DNA of 64,000 nucleotides from Cerrena zonata. Lineage: Eukaryota; Basidiomycota; Agaricomycetes; Polyporales; Cerrenaceae. The stretch's first letter is position 1. Every line of letters starts with the position of its first letter. A model generated the notes under the pieces. It was not told the origin of the DNA. It saw only the letters and a program-made list of their open reading frames with translations, and searched no databases. Made by a program: the position numbers and the translations under genes. The stretch lies in assembly GCA_038087015.1 (NCBI GenBank), contig JASBNA010000005.1, positions 1,798,001 through 1,862,000 of the forward strand. Reading direction: 5' to 3'. Shown here piece after piece: positions 33,061 through 44,883 of the stretch.

Positions 33061-34652
33061 ATGAAAGAGATAGAGATATTCCAAATCGGGAAGTGGGTAC
33101 GGACTATAAGACCCTGCATCCTCGAACAATTGGCTTTTCTTCCTCACTTTCTCCCATCATTCCTCCCCTCACTTACTATCTGTGCCACACAGCCCACCTC
33201 CACCCCCTGAACTCGTAGACCGACTTCAACCATGGTTAGCCGTACTAAAAAAGGATACAAAAGGTAAGTTCATCTCGTCATTAGTTTTCGACTTCAACTG
33301 AGTAATTCTATGTAGGTCGTGCAGGCGCGCCATATCCCCTGCCAGAGCCTATGGCATCTTCAAGCGGAGAGAACCAAAACATATCTGTTCCTCGGTCAAC
33401 TTCAACTGGTGAGGCCTATTTTGTACGTTTCCCGGCCGATGTGGAGTGTTAATCGTTGCCACTACTAGCTCGAATGATCCAGAACGGAAAACAGCCACAA
33501 CATCCCATGCGAATGGATCCTACCACAAGTAACGAAGATCAGAATCGTAGACCCCAGCCACAGGTTGTGCAGGGACCTCCTTTCCGGGTATTGTCCATGC
33601 TCGCTCCTTTCAGCTGCCCTGTCGACGACCAGCGATGGATCGAGGAATTTTGTATTTCCATGTTATATGATCATAAACTTCGTATCGAAATGTATCGTGC
33701 GTTGCGGAGATACAGGTACCAACAGCAATTTCCCATTCCTCCCTCCCAACATCAGGTCCCTTCCCAACAGTACCAAGGACCACAAATGCAACATCCGGGA
33801 CAGATGTTCCCCCCCGCTGGTTCTCAACTTCCACCTCAATCTCAACCCCAATACGCACGTCGCAATGTGCAGGCTCAACATGCTACGCAGCATGCCCAGC
33901 CCCACCAACAACCTCCTCAGTATCCCCCCCAGCATTCTCAACCCCAACAACCTCATCCACAATATCAACATAATGTTCGACCTCCACCTCAGGTTCGCCT
34001 ACCCGAATCTTTGCCTGTTCCTGCGACCTACCATGCTCCCCGACAGGGCCAGCCACCCACTCCTGCTCATGGACATCTCTCTGCTCAGGTACCTACACCC
34101 GCCCACATGCCTTCTCCAGCTCACGTACCGTCTCACGTACCTTCTCACGTACCTTCTCATGTACCTACCCCTGCACCCGAGTCGGTTACTGTTCAACAAC
34201 AAAATGCCCCTTTCAACGGATATCATCTAGGTATTCCTGCTAGTACCCAAGGACTTTCTCCCATTTCTCCTGGAACAAATGGTGCTACACATCTCGTTGC
34301 TGGACCATCAACATCTCGGTCCCAATCCAGAGGGCCGACTGTTCATAATATCTCCAAGCATCTAACTTCGCATTCTGCGACGCCTGATCTCACCAACTCG
34401 TTCAACTCGCCTGCGGGTCCTAACACGGGGCCCCATACTCCTCACGTAGAGACAGGCAGCAACATAGCACAGGCGGTACGCTCTAACCAGCAACCGCAAC
34501 AAGTGCCGCATATCGATATGGACCCACTCGCATACGATGAGCTCAAGTTCATGATGGGCTCGGAACTATGGCAGGTACCTGACATGTCTGAATTCGATGA
34601 TCTCAGTCAGTACGTCAATGATCACCCTATAGCGGAAGACTCCCAGAGCTAG
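33061..34652 (+). CDS. Q/P/H-rich protein with acidic C-terminus, possible transcriptional regulator
   Basis: Exons 33193-33263, 33316-33408 and 33469-34652 are in phase and firm; a first exon 33061-33092 supplies a start but is tentative. Total 459 residues in this model. The N-terminal part has E-L-V-D-R-L-Q-P-W-L-A-V-L-K-K and a helical block W-I-E-E-F-C-I-S-M-L-Y-D followed by R-A-L-R-R-Y-R-Y-Q-Q-Q-F. From about residue 160 the protein is dominated by Q, P and H, then S/T/P. It ends in an acidic, aromatic segment (D-E-L-K-F-M-M-G-S-E-L-W, S-E-F-D-D-L-S-Q-Y) like activation domains. No DNA-binding domain is recognisable. It sits with two other regulator-like genes. Function is inferred from composition only. 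Confidence 0.6.
34119..34166 (+). repeat. 12-bp tandem repeat encoding Ser-His-Val-Pro
   Basis: Four units of 12 bp (GCT/TCT CAC GTA CCT type) in frame in the Q/P-rich gene, giving A-H-V-P then three S-H-V-P units. Likely to vary in copy number between strains. Confidence 0.8.
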
Positions 34653-35977
34653 TTACATCCATTCTTGCTATTTGATACCCCATGTGCACTTTTTGATACC
34701 CATACCATTTTCACGCCTGGTCCGAACTCTTCACCACGTTTTTCATAGGGTATATTTCTACTAATGTATCCAAGTTGCTCATATTCATATATAATCGTCG
34801 TAATTGTCTTCTTCATCACCGGAAATACACAACGATGGTTTGCCATGAGGGTCATCAAGAATGTGAGTTCTCGTCTAAGACTTCTATCAGAGAATTTTTT
34901 TAAGCTACACCCTTCAAGCCTACTCCCTTACGTAGAAGCATTCCAATTGACATCGCATTTTTGCAAGGAACATTAGATTCGGACATCTAAGTGGCTCTTC
35001 ATCTCAGCTCACCAGAGCTCTCCCGAGCCAGCCTCAACTTGAAGAAACTTTAAATTCAAGACACGAGCGATTGAAAACGCGGACTCAGCCCGGCGTAGGG
35101 AAGGACCAAATGCCGCGCGCTAAGAACCAGCTCTTCCCAAACCACCACATCGATTACGCATGGACTTTATCACGTCTGTTCAACATCATGCTATATGAGA
35201 TCTATGAGCTCATCGTCATGAAACCTGTATGTAGAGGTGGCAGTGTTCCGTTAATCTTCGGGCTCCCAAGCGAAATGAAGACCGGTTACTCGGCAGTTTT
35301 GCTACTTGAGTGGCGAGATGTTGGTCCGAATGTATAACAACGTGGAAACGCTCCAGCAACAAACTAAGAGCAGTACCAGCAGGAGAGAACCCAAAGGCAG
35401 ACATACGAGCTCTGCATCGAACATCGAACGGTAATGGCAAAGACCCAGAGGCAAATAACTTTGGGGTGATACCAACCCCGTTGGCGTCAGTACTAGCACT
35501 ATCGCGATGGCTCTCAACCTCACTCACAGCCACGTCCCTCCCTTCTGACCACGATGTATTTCACCGATTCACTTCAAGAGATCTTTGATTTACAAAGGGG
35601 ATAATAGTCCCGCTATCAGGTTGCCTGATCACCATACTGGGTTATCAACCCTCACCGATCCGGAGTTGCTTATTCATTTTAGAACAAGCGTTCTCGCCCT
35701 AGTTCTCGTGTATCGCGGAAACCTGGTAAACACGAGGATTCTGGCCTTGTTTTTCTTCCTATGGAATAGTCTGTACACGAGTGGCAGGCTAATCAGCAAA
35801 TCTCAGGTTCGGACTGTTATTGAGTTCCACGCCGAGGCTTGATTCGGAGTCTATGGTTCCCAGGAGGGAGTGGCTGTCATCTTATAAAGTGGCGGTGATG
35901 ACCTGAAGATCGTTGTTTTTCCATCTCGCCTCCCTCTCATTTTGATTGAGAAACATCTCATCCAACGAATACTGAAT
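34653..35977. other. Intergenic region between regulator-like genes
   Basis: About 1.3 kb. Short frames only. A possible two-exon start near 35330 (M-Y-N-N-V-E) has no downstream support. A TATA-like TATAAA lies at 35883, 95 nt before the next ATG. Confidence 0.35.
35883..35888 (+). promoter_or_regulatory. TATA box of basic nuclear-like gene
   Basis: TATAAA 95 nt upstream of the ATG at 35978, with a CT-rich leader after it. Confidence 0.4.
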
Positions 35978-37337
35978 ATGCTCGATCGAAGCTCTCGACG
36001 CAAGAGTGCGAAAGTTTCTACTAGTGAGTCCTATTTTGAATTGCTTCATTGATACTATGAACTCATTGAGTGGCGCAGCATCTCCTAAAGCTCGCCGAAG
36101 AGAAAATACAAAGCCTTCCGGTCGCCGACGTCACGGTGGTATGTGTGGCACCTAAATCAAAATTAGGTAAAATTTACTGATTAAAAGTCCTAGTTGTCCT
36201 CACAGACGAAGACAAGCAACGTATGATGCGGTTCGTTGAACGCTGGAGGAACGAAACAAAGGTCGCGAATCCTCACAGATTTCCCGTCATGTGGCCTTAC
36301 CGGAGGGTCAAGCCCACTCCTGAGTTGGAGGAATTCGACTGGATCCTTTCGAAATCAACACCAAGCGAACGATACCTCGCCAAGTTTCGCGAAAGCTCTC
36401 CGATTTCCTCGGGGTCAGCCTACGTGAATGTATTTGGATCTGCCCTCAGGAAAGCGATGTCGGACCAGAAGGTGGCGGGCACCATATTGCAAGATATATG
36501 GCGTAAACTACCTTGGGAGTATCTGAACATGTGCGAAAACTATTACAGGAGAAAGCTGAATGACGGGCAATGCGACTCACAACCATTCCCCGACGCAGAA
36601 TCTGATGAGGAGGAAAACCAGATTGCTTCCGACGAAGACTCCAAACCTAAACAACCTAGTCCGAGCCCACCACCCCCTCCCAGTCGTACTGATGACTCTG
36701 GACTCCATGTGCTTCGACGAGATGTTAGTATTTCTTACTTCATTGAAATTTACTACCAAATACTTACGTGTATCATCAACAGAACGTCGACAATGGCGTG
36801 AGTACATCTACCTCGTCGGCCACGAACCATCCGCAACCTTTGTTCGACATCACGGCTCTGTCGGGCGACCATGTAGATTCGTCAGTGGCGTGGGATCGAT
36901 TCAGGATTCTACCTTTGCTTGGCCTGCACGATCCATTCGAGCCACCTTTGTATCTGGGATACCACGTTCCATCCACGACGAGTGACATACCGATCACCAC
37001 TTTCGATGAATCTCTCTCGACGATGGGACACTCGTACTTCCCAGATATTCTATCCAGTGAAGTCTCATGGATAGACACTACGCTCCCTCAAGTGTCGCAG
37101 GAACGTAGGTCGATGCAGAGCAGTCCAGCTCAGGAATCCAGTATGAACCCAGTGCCCTTGGAGGGTGTCGTCCCCAATTCTAGCACAGCCACGTCATTAA
37201 TAAACAACACGACACAAACGGGGCATTACCCTACATATCCGCATATGTTTTCATACAATACCACGTTCACTTCATTTGACGACCACATCATGGCCCCCTA
37301 CCCAGAGCCTTCCCCCGCCAATGATGGTACTCAATAA
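35978..37337 (+). CDS. Unrecognised protein with basic N-terminus, possibly a degenerate HMG-box regulator
   Basis: Four exons, 35978-36023, 36079-36138, 36206-36723 and 36783-37337, give 392 residues. The first 40 residues are strongly basic (R-S-S-R-R-K-S-A-K, P-K-A-R-R-R-E-N, G-R-R-R-H-G), like a nuclear localisation signal. A charged helical region follows, with F-V-E-R-W-R-N-E-T-K and later I-L-Q-D-I-W-R-K-L-P-W-E-Y-L and Y-Y-R-R-K-L. The W-x-x-L-P-x-E-x-x pattern and following basic helix recall the last helix of HMG-box proteins, but the first part of that fold is not evident. An acidic E/D-rich patch and polyproline (about residues 165-190) lead into a Ser/Thr-rich tail. No confident family; regulator role is inferred from composition and neighbours. 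Confidence 0.6.
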
Positions 37338-37928
37338 TTCCTGGCACCCTCCATCGCATGTACGAGTCTCATTGAACATTATACCCTGCAAGTGCCACGA
37401 AGGACAGATCGTCTTTAATATGCCTTTGTATTGTATCTGACCTCTTGGCTTACCTCTATACTATATTTCGTACCTCGACACATTGTTGTAGCATGGCATC
37501 ACATTATATCAAAGATACGTTCCGTGTTTTGTAAAGCTCCAACAAATGCTATGAATTATGCCGGAACTGAAGATACTAAGTGCCAACTCTTAAAAGACTT
37601 TGTAAAATGAACAGTTACTCGCGAAATAATGATGTAGTACTTATTCGCACGCAGCCTGCTCTTGTTCTCCAATTGAAGATCTTCAAGTTGAATAAGATCT
37701 TGCAATAGCGACCGCTGCGGTCTATGCGACAAGGCTGATATATCACTTGGGGCTCAAGTTGAACGTTACTGTCTCACAAGTGGTCAAGTTGAGTTAATAA
37801 ACGTTCTACGAGTCGATGATACAGTCGGCCGCATTTCAGGAAGAAATGTCTGCGACATATATTACAATATGATACTTTACACCTGGATCCAATAATCCGG
37901 GTCCACCCCCTACACTACCTCCCGAGGG
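37338..37928. other. Convergent intergenic region
   Basis: About 590 nt between the stops of a plus and a minus gene; AT-rich, no gene recognised. Confidence 0.4.
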
Positions 37929-39146
37929 TTAGTACCGCTCAGTCTCCACGACCATGATACATCTAGATTGGGATCCGGTGATACAGAAGCTGCACTCGTG
38001 TGCCAAAGGGGTGGATTGTTCAAGCGGGGACATTGTTGGTGAATCGGTGGACCAAGCATCCGACTGAGTAGGGGAGAGTAGATATGTATCACGCAATGAT
38101 GGATCCGACTTTAGTAGTTCCTCGTCGAGATGGATAGATTCAGAAAAGCGTTCCTGTGCATCCAGAACGGCAATCATGTCCCTCGAATCGGTTTCCCGTG
38201 ACGTCATCCCTATATCTTCGTTAACGGCCGTCATCTGGTCCTCGTCAAGGATGATATCGTCATGGTCTTGATATATCGATAAACTCTCGATGTACTTGTT
38301 GTGTAAATGCCAATTGGTCTTCCGCCACCATTTGACGTAATCAAGACAAAGGTTTCCACCAAAATACTTCTTGTCTCTCACCCAGGCATGGATGGAATCG
38401 CGAGGTTCGCACTCGGGAAGGTATCCGTGGAAATAAATCCTGTGAAGGCAATGGTATCTCAAGTTCGTGGTTACGAAGTTGCACCTGACAAGGACGACTT
38501 CTTCCTGAGGCTCGTGTCCTACACCTAGTGATCGCCGGATAGTAGCAGGATATACATGCTGGCACTGGAATGTCTGGGTCGGTGAGATATTTTCGAGCAA
38601 CGCGGGGTTGAATGTTCCACCCAAGAGGCGAGAGTCAGAGGCGGGGTCAAACCAGGGGTGAACCGAATCATATATGATTCCATTATAACCGTGAACTTGT
38701 TCTCGATGTTTCATCAAGGTGGAGGGCAAGTAAAATCGTTCCGTGCATTGGGGGAAATCATCGTCTTGTCCAACAACATGGGGACAACTGAACATTCTCA
38801 GAATCTCACTGATCGGAAATGGGTGAGTATACAAATCCTTGAGGAATCTAGGCGTATATCACACTTACGGAGTACTTTGTGCAGATGGGTCGAAGTGTTG
38901 ATGTTCACTATCACGACCGTAAGATCATTTTATACAGCGAGGCTAGTTTCTCACTTACATCTCATGAAGTCGCCCAGGATGCTCGAGTTGGAAATGCTCC
39001 ATCACTTCCTTTCCACTTGGGAAAGTATCACATTCGAACGGACAAGCCCAGCCCAGCCTATGACTCTGGATAAAATGTGTGTTGAGTATTGAATCACTGT
39101 CAAGACCCACGAGAAGGCTTACCGATGTGCCCGCCACGATATGCAT
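37929..39146 (-). CDS. C2H2 zinc-finger-like protein
   Basis: Minus-strand exons 38959-39146, 38869-38907 and 37929-38808 join in phase (both introns phase 2) to 368 residues. One finger-like unit is in exon 1 (W-A-C-P-F-E-C, then V-M-E-H-F-Q-L-E-H-P). A second spans exon 3 (F-S-C-P-H-V-V-G, P-Q-C-T-E-R-F, L-M-K-H-R-E-Q-V-H-G), a stretched C2H2 pattern with F-Y-L-P-S-T-L in the usual hydrophobic core position. The rest is an unknown region with several aromatic residues and a C-terminal acidic, S/T-rich tail. The small 39-nt middle exon is supported by good splice sites and phase only. The frame is open upstream to 39251, so the start could be earlier. Likely a nucleic-acid-binding regulator. 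Confidence 0.6.
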
Positions 39147-40008
39147 ATCAGAACTTATAAACTTGAACTTGTAAACTTGAGGCTTGTAAATATGGAGCGG
39201 TGATTGAGGGGAAACTGAGGCTGTAGATTCTGTATAGCAAACGAAGAACACGAGTCTTAAATGCTAAGTCACAGTTGGGTCCATGCATTCGTAGTTATGA
39301 AAATGCACGATGCAAGACTCGCTAGAAAGAAACAATGGCCAATGCGAGAAATCGATCTTATTATGATGAGACAATGCATCCCCCCCGGGAGCATATCGTA
39401 TTGACAATCGGGACGGTTACCAAGTAATATCAACAATAACCCTAAGGAGTCTGAGGCTCAAACTATGAACATGAGCTTCGAGTTGAATTTGAAATGGAAT
39501 CTCGCTCACAGTTTTGGCCGTCCAGCTAGAGCCGGTTTGTTAGGCGATTATCATTGTTCTGTGATGAAATGTGATCATCTTGTCTCCAAAAAAGACACTC
39601 CCACTCAACGATTCGAGCTGTGTTGTGCTAGTGCTAGAGGCCGGCAAGTGACCACCAGGTCAGCTTTGGCCTCTTTTCAATTTTGGCCTGTGAATAGGAG
39701 TCATGGTGACGTTACAATGAACCAACACATCAAGTATGCAGTAAGGACAATACCTTTGTAGATTATTTGTGTGGATGAGATTATATCGATGGTTGTGTGA
39801 AGGTAGTTGCGGGTTGAGGAACCGCAACAGCGCTAACACCGACTCGAACCTGGAAGCTTGTAATCAAACTACAAAAACATTCAGTGGTAAGTAACCGCCG
39901 CCGAAATTGCAAGTTTGTCAAGATCTACAAAGGAGCGCCCTGAGGATATATTACAGAATTCTAGTGCAGAATACAAAAATGATAAGATACAACACACCCT
40001 CCTTTGGC
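39147..40008. other. Intergenic region
   Basis: About 860 nt. A short ACTTGTAAACTTGA-type tandem repeat lies at 39153-39190 directly upstream of the zinc-finger gene. A tRNA-like string near 39815-39910 was examined and rejected. Confidence 0.4.
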
Positions 40009-41193
40009 CTACTCCGAATATGGCGTATCCTCGCTACTTCCTTGCATTGTCTCGATAATCTTTCTAACCCTCTCATATACCGCAAACACAATGGCTTGTC
40101 CCGGCGCCACTCTCAGCACTCTCGGTGTGATACCCTTGTAGAAGGACTTAACACCCTCTTGTTTCCACATATCACCAGCAATCAACGATATACGCTGGAA
40201 TGCAGTGGTTCCCGGTTCCCAAGTCGTTTTCTGCAGCCGGGTTTTGATCGTATCGATAGGGGCGTTAGAGAAGGGACCCATCGCGCCAGATATAAGACCG
40301 ATGATCATGTGTTGGTACGAAGGCAGTTCAGGAAGGTCAGGCTGCAAATTGTGTGCAAACTTCTTGATTTCCTGGTATGCGGTGAAGTTGGCGCCTTGAT
40401 TTGTTGCTTGCCGGAGCGCGGTAAGACTGACACCTCGGTAAAGCGCGGAGGCACCTTCTTCTCGAACGATAGTGTAGACGGCATGGGCAGCGTTACGATA
40501 TCTCGGTGTTTCAAGAGGGTCTGCAAGAGAGTGCATTTGTGCTTGCAGACGAATCTTTACGACTTCCATCGGAGTGACGACTAGGACGGCTTCGGTTGTT
40601 CCAGCGCCGAGACCAGCTGCAGACAGAATAATGACATCAATATCAAGCTTCCAGGAATCACTCGTGAATTGGAAATGAGACAGAACACGGACCGATGAAG
40701 ATGTTCCCTACACTAGTCTTGCCTGTTTCCTTATTCGCCAACCATCCTTTGTATGATTCAAAACTGGCAAATCGAACAGCCATCTTTGGGACGATGCCTG
40801 ACAATACTGCACCGAGACCCTTGTACAAGGCTAGTGGTGTTTCCCGTCGAATAATTAGAGCACCTGTCGCTATGAACCCTCTTGGTTTCGTCTAAATGAT
40901 ATATCAATAAATAAGGGATAATGACCTCCCATGAGTTATTTGCACGTACCCCTGGAGCAGATCCAGACTTTGAAAGCTGCATTCGCACTTTGATAGTGTC
41001 CAGTGGTTGGCAGCATAACTAAAATGAAATAAAAGTATAAGCCAAATATCCACGATAAATATATGTGTATTTGATGCGAAAGGGAATATTAGTGCGAGGG
41101 ATGAATACTTACCGCTTCCATGGCTCCAGCGGTACCTCCAGCAATCAACTGGGTAGCAAAACCAACAGGCTTTCTATCTCCGTTTCTCGACAT
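40009..41193 (-). CDS. Mitochondrial succinate/fumarate carrier (Sfc1/Acr1-like)
   Basis: Minus-strand exons 41113-41193, 40950-41018, 40693-40891 and 40009-40616, 318 residues, the normal size of a mitochondrial carrier. All three carrier repeats are visible by their signature: P-L-D-T-I-K-V-R-M-Q, P-M-E-V-V-K-I-R-L-Q and P-I-D-T-I-K-T-R-L-Q. Repeat-end aromatic/glycine motifs also fit (L-Y-K-G-L-G-A-V, L-Y-R-G-V-S-L-T, F-Y-K-G-I-T-P-R). The stretch S-L-T-A-L-R-Q-A-T-N-Q-G-A-N-F-T and G-A-M-G-P-F-S-N-A-P-I-D match the succinate/fumarate subfamily (yeast Sfc1, Aspergillus AcuL), which swaps cytosolic succinate for mitochondrial fumarate in the inner membrane during growth on C2 compounds. No presequence, as usual. 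Confident. Confidence 0.92.
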
Positions 41194-44100
41194 GGCGACA
41201 AGATATTGTAAGATGTGCTTCGAGTGTTCAACCTGTTATGGGTGGTATAAATCCTTCGATGCCGCAGAAGGCGTCTTAACCAGCGCTGTAATGACCGGGG
41301 TTAACGATGAGGACTTTGCGAGAGATAGATCCGATTCCGAGAGACAACGGAGGAGGGTGAAAGCAGGAAAAGGTACATAAGCTTGACAGAGGGATATAAG
41401 AGAGGTTGGCTTGACTCTCGACCTGCGGTCTTGTGTTCTTAGCTGGAGCCCCTGCCTCCATTTCCGGAACATGTGAATTATAGGGTATCTAGTAGAGAAG
41501 GGTATTCTGTTTCCGCTCTCCGTCCGTACGACCGCTCTTCCAGGCCATACCCCCGTCCCATTCCGCTCTTACCCCGATCGCAAAAGTCGAAGTTGACAGC
41601 CTTTCGACGTAACGTCGCCATTTAGCTGGCATCAGCATGGTATCTCGTGGTAGCCCTGCAATCATTCTTTCCTTTTAGCTTTCTGTCGCGGAAGAGCCGG
41701 TTTCTCTTGGATATAAACCTTACCCATAAAGGCACTAATCGGTGGTCCTTCAACAGCGACTAGGTCGAGGCTATGAGAGGGAGTTCCAAGGAGTTCCTCC
41801 TGTTTTCCTTAGAGGCGCCTTTCCCCGCATACCCCGCAAAGCCACGGCCACCCGTTTCCGGCTAACCCCAGTAACCGAACGCCCTCATCATTTTCAGTCC
41901 TCTCTCCTTCACATTCATGTTCTTTCGACCTCAGCCCAATCATTTAATTCGGGTTGTGCCTATCATGATACTCACGAGACTAACTTCGGAATAGGAGTCG
42001 GTTTTGCTTACAGCACACTAAATATGTAGGAACCAACGCGGAAGTTAAGCACCGTAATCTTTACGAGCAGAGCAAAGTTCGTCCCCATTATAGGTATGCA
42101 TCCATGGGATCCTGGAATGCGTGGTGGTATCCGTATAGCCTAACTGGCATTCCATTGCAATCACATGGAGAAGAACTAACTCCGAATCGAATCTTGGCGT
42201 CAGCAAATCGACCAGGCACCTGTTAACGAGAATTTGGCCATCGATCTGGGCGTAGCCTATCTTGCTCAGATGCTACACATATGTCATCTATGGGTCCACA
42301 ATCTGCCTCTTGTTGAACTCGCGCCGGCATATTCACATGTCTATCCGCTCTTCTTCATTCAATCTAATTTAATAATCAATACATATATATAGTAACCTTC
42401 ACCTCGGTATCCGCGATGCGCAGGAGATAAAAATAGTAGAGATTGCCGATTGACTTGAAGGGTACTTCCTTGATCTCGAGCTTGTGAATAGGTGGAGATT
42501 GTCGGAAAGATTGCAGTAAGGTTTGAAGATGTGTAGCCAGCATCTAATCCGGCGGTACAGTCTCTCATGGCAATCTATGAATGTTTTTTGGTGAAGGCTG
42601 AAGTTCAACATAACATCTACGAAGGAAATGATAGCGCCATCACTGGATGTCAGTCTCCCATGACATCATTGCGTAGGTATCCAAATATGGTGGTTCCAAC
42701 GAAGCTGATGCCAAATACAACCAAGCAATGCTTTATTACGAGTAACGAACTGCGACGAGACGCAGTGACTCCCATCAGTGATGCGCAACCAGGTGGAAAT
42801 CCATGAAAGTCAGGCCAGGTGGCCTTGCCTAAAGCCGGCGGAAATCCGTAGGTCAAGGCGGTGACCTGACCTTCGCAGGATGCCGTAGGTGTCTGATTGG
42901 CTGTTCAAATGTTACCCGACAATAACCTAAAATATGAGACGAAGTCAGAAATATCCCTAATTTGGATATGTACAGTATTTGTCATAGCTCTGGATTGAGC
43001 TTTCGTTTTTGGTATGTCGCTTTTACGCCTTTAGGAAAGACCACCCAAGTGTGAGAAAAGACAAACCCATTTTCCCAGGCGAAAGTCAGGCGAATGAATG
43101 GCGAATGGCTTTCCCGAAGGTTACTGACCTTTAACATCACTGACTCCCATCACTACTGCTTGCCAGAGTAGTAACTTGACTACCATGACTGGGGTCTCTC
43201 GTCCACTTTGGCTTAATATACCTATGATGCTACCTGTTTGATACTTGCACTCCTTTCTGGTATACGCAGTCCTCGGATTGATTCTACATCATCTCTAGGC
43301 CTGCGCAATGCTGTGGACGGTTCCTGTAGTATTTGATATCTCTGAACAGATTCGCAAGGCCTTTATATGCCTTCCTGTGTGGTGGCTGGTGTAGATGTAC
43401 ATTTCTTTCATTTTGGACTTCCATAACGTTCCCATCGAAGTCGAAGCCCATTTTGCTGGAAAGATCCGGTCATCGTGTCAGGGAATACAGGTTTATTAAG
43501 ATGGATGCCGTCTACTTCTATCGTCTGATCCCGCTTTCTCCGAAGTATCCGAATGATGATTCCTTCTTGGCTACTGCGACTTGATGCGATCCATATGATG
43601 AAGCTAGGGATAATAGCGTACTTACTATCGCCTAAGGAGGCTCCGGAAATCATATACTTAATCCGAATTATACAAGCTTATAACATTATAGGTTTGTGTT
43701 TGTTGATATTTTGGCATACATTCAGCATACTAACTCAAACCTCTCCGAACAATGTAACCCATTGAATCTCTCCTTCCTACACTGATCGTAAGAGATACTC
43801 CAAGCATCGGACCCTCAAGGCCCGACACTCGTAATTTAGCTGAGGCCTCGAACAAGATCCGTCACTAGTCCACTTTTGCTATGAACTCACCTGAGAACTA
43901 TTCCTCCTGATGGTTGAAGATTGACGTATCGAATTATCGAAACTCGTATTCTCCATTCGGAGAGTGTTTTAATCCGTTATCCCGCAGTGGTCTTCTGTTC
44001 TGTTTTGTATTCTACGCTTTGTCCCGGCTCTTTGGATACTCCTCCCTTGGTCTACAGGATGAATAATCGATCAATTCTCGATCACTGCGCATCACAATGT

Positions 44101-44234
44101 CATATATACGACGGGATACTAAATCCGTGTGGCTAACAACCTTCCCTCACCACCGCCTCCACCAGTTTCACTGTTTCCAAAACCTCTACCTCTGTTAAAC
44201 GCTCTCACATTCTTTTGCAAACTCTTCGCGCGCC
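41194..44234. other. Long gene-poor region
   Basis: About 3 kb. I see short frames only. A weak 5S-rRNA-like patch at 42030-42130 was rejected. A pair of short exon-like segments at 43309-43490 (M-L-W-T-V-P-V-V then M-Y-I-S-F-I-L) may be a decayed gene, but nothing identifies it. Confidence 0.35.
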
Positions 44235-44883
44235 ATGATTGTCAAAGAACCGATTGAGCCTCCCCCGGCCTATTCTCCTACGGGCGGCCCCTCTGAGGCG
44301 GGACCCTCCAGAAGCAATACTACAGATCTTCATATACCAACATCACAGGGAACATTTGTATACTCTGAGCATGATGTGTGTAATGTATAGATTTTACCTC
44401 GTTTGCACCCCTGATATCGTTGTGTGCAGAATAAGTCTATTCTGACACCTACTCCTACCCAGATGGCGTTCCCAGAGCATACGAATCGGGAGCCTCCGCC
44501 AATCAGACCACTAGAGATTCCTGCAGAACCACAGCATTATCCTCCAACTACGTCGCCTCTAAGCCAGACTGGCAAAACCGAGATTAGGAATCAATTTCAA
44601 GCCCAACGTGAGTATCTCGTAACACTCGTGCCAAACGCCCTTGCTTAAGAGCCGAATGTTGCTTTCCTCGCAGTGTTCGCTCGATGTGCTCGAGGGGACC
44701 ATGAGATTATCAAGAAATACGGTAAAGGTGGGATCATTTGTGCGGTTATTTGCTTCCCAGTCGGTTGGATTTGTCTACTGTACGTTTCTTCAACACACGT
44801 TGTGTGGAGAAAACATCTGTTGACAACGAGTTTTTAGCCTTGACGTACAGAAGAAATGCTCTCGGTGTGGAGTGATCTTCTAA
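44235..44883 (+). CDS. BRI3-like small membrane protein, copy 1
   Basis: Exons 44235-44375, 44430-44607, 44674-44779 and 44838-44883 give 156 residues. The first about 105 residues are proline-rich and polar, with E-P-P-P-A-Y-S-P (a PPxY ubiquitin-ligase-binding type motif). The C-terminal module is A-R-C-A-R-G-D-H, a hydrophobic helix I-I-C-A-V-I-C-F-P-V-G-W-I-C-L-L, and K-K-C-S-R-C-G. Cys-x-x-Gly-x-His before a membrane segment and C-x-x-C-G after it is the layout of the BRI3/LITAF-like family, in which the cysteines are thought to bind zinc at the membrane face. Such proteins work in endolysosomal sorting in animals; here that is inference. Exon 3 is exactly 106 nt in both tandem copies. 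Confidence 0.7.

Noticed and set aside
33565..34230. 221-codon frame overlapping the Q/P-rich gene
   Set aside because: It is a shifted reading of the CAA/CCT-rich exon; the chosen frame has in-phase introns and a sensible acidic end.
39815..39910. tRNA-like string on the minus strand (GGTTCGAGTC)
   Set aside because: The sequences flanking the loop do not pair as a T-stem and no acceptor or anticodon stem could be drawn.
42030..42130. Weak resemblance to 5S rRNA (AAGTTAAGCACC and GGGATCCTGG)
   Set aside because: Spacing is about 20 nt too long and the 5' half of a 5S gene is missing; at best a very old fragment.
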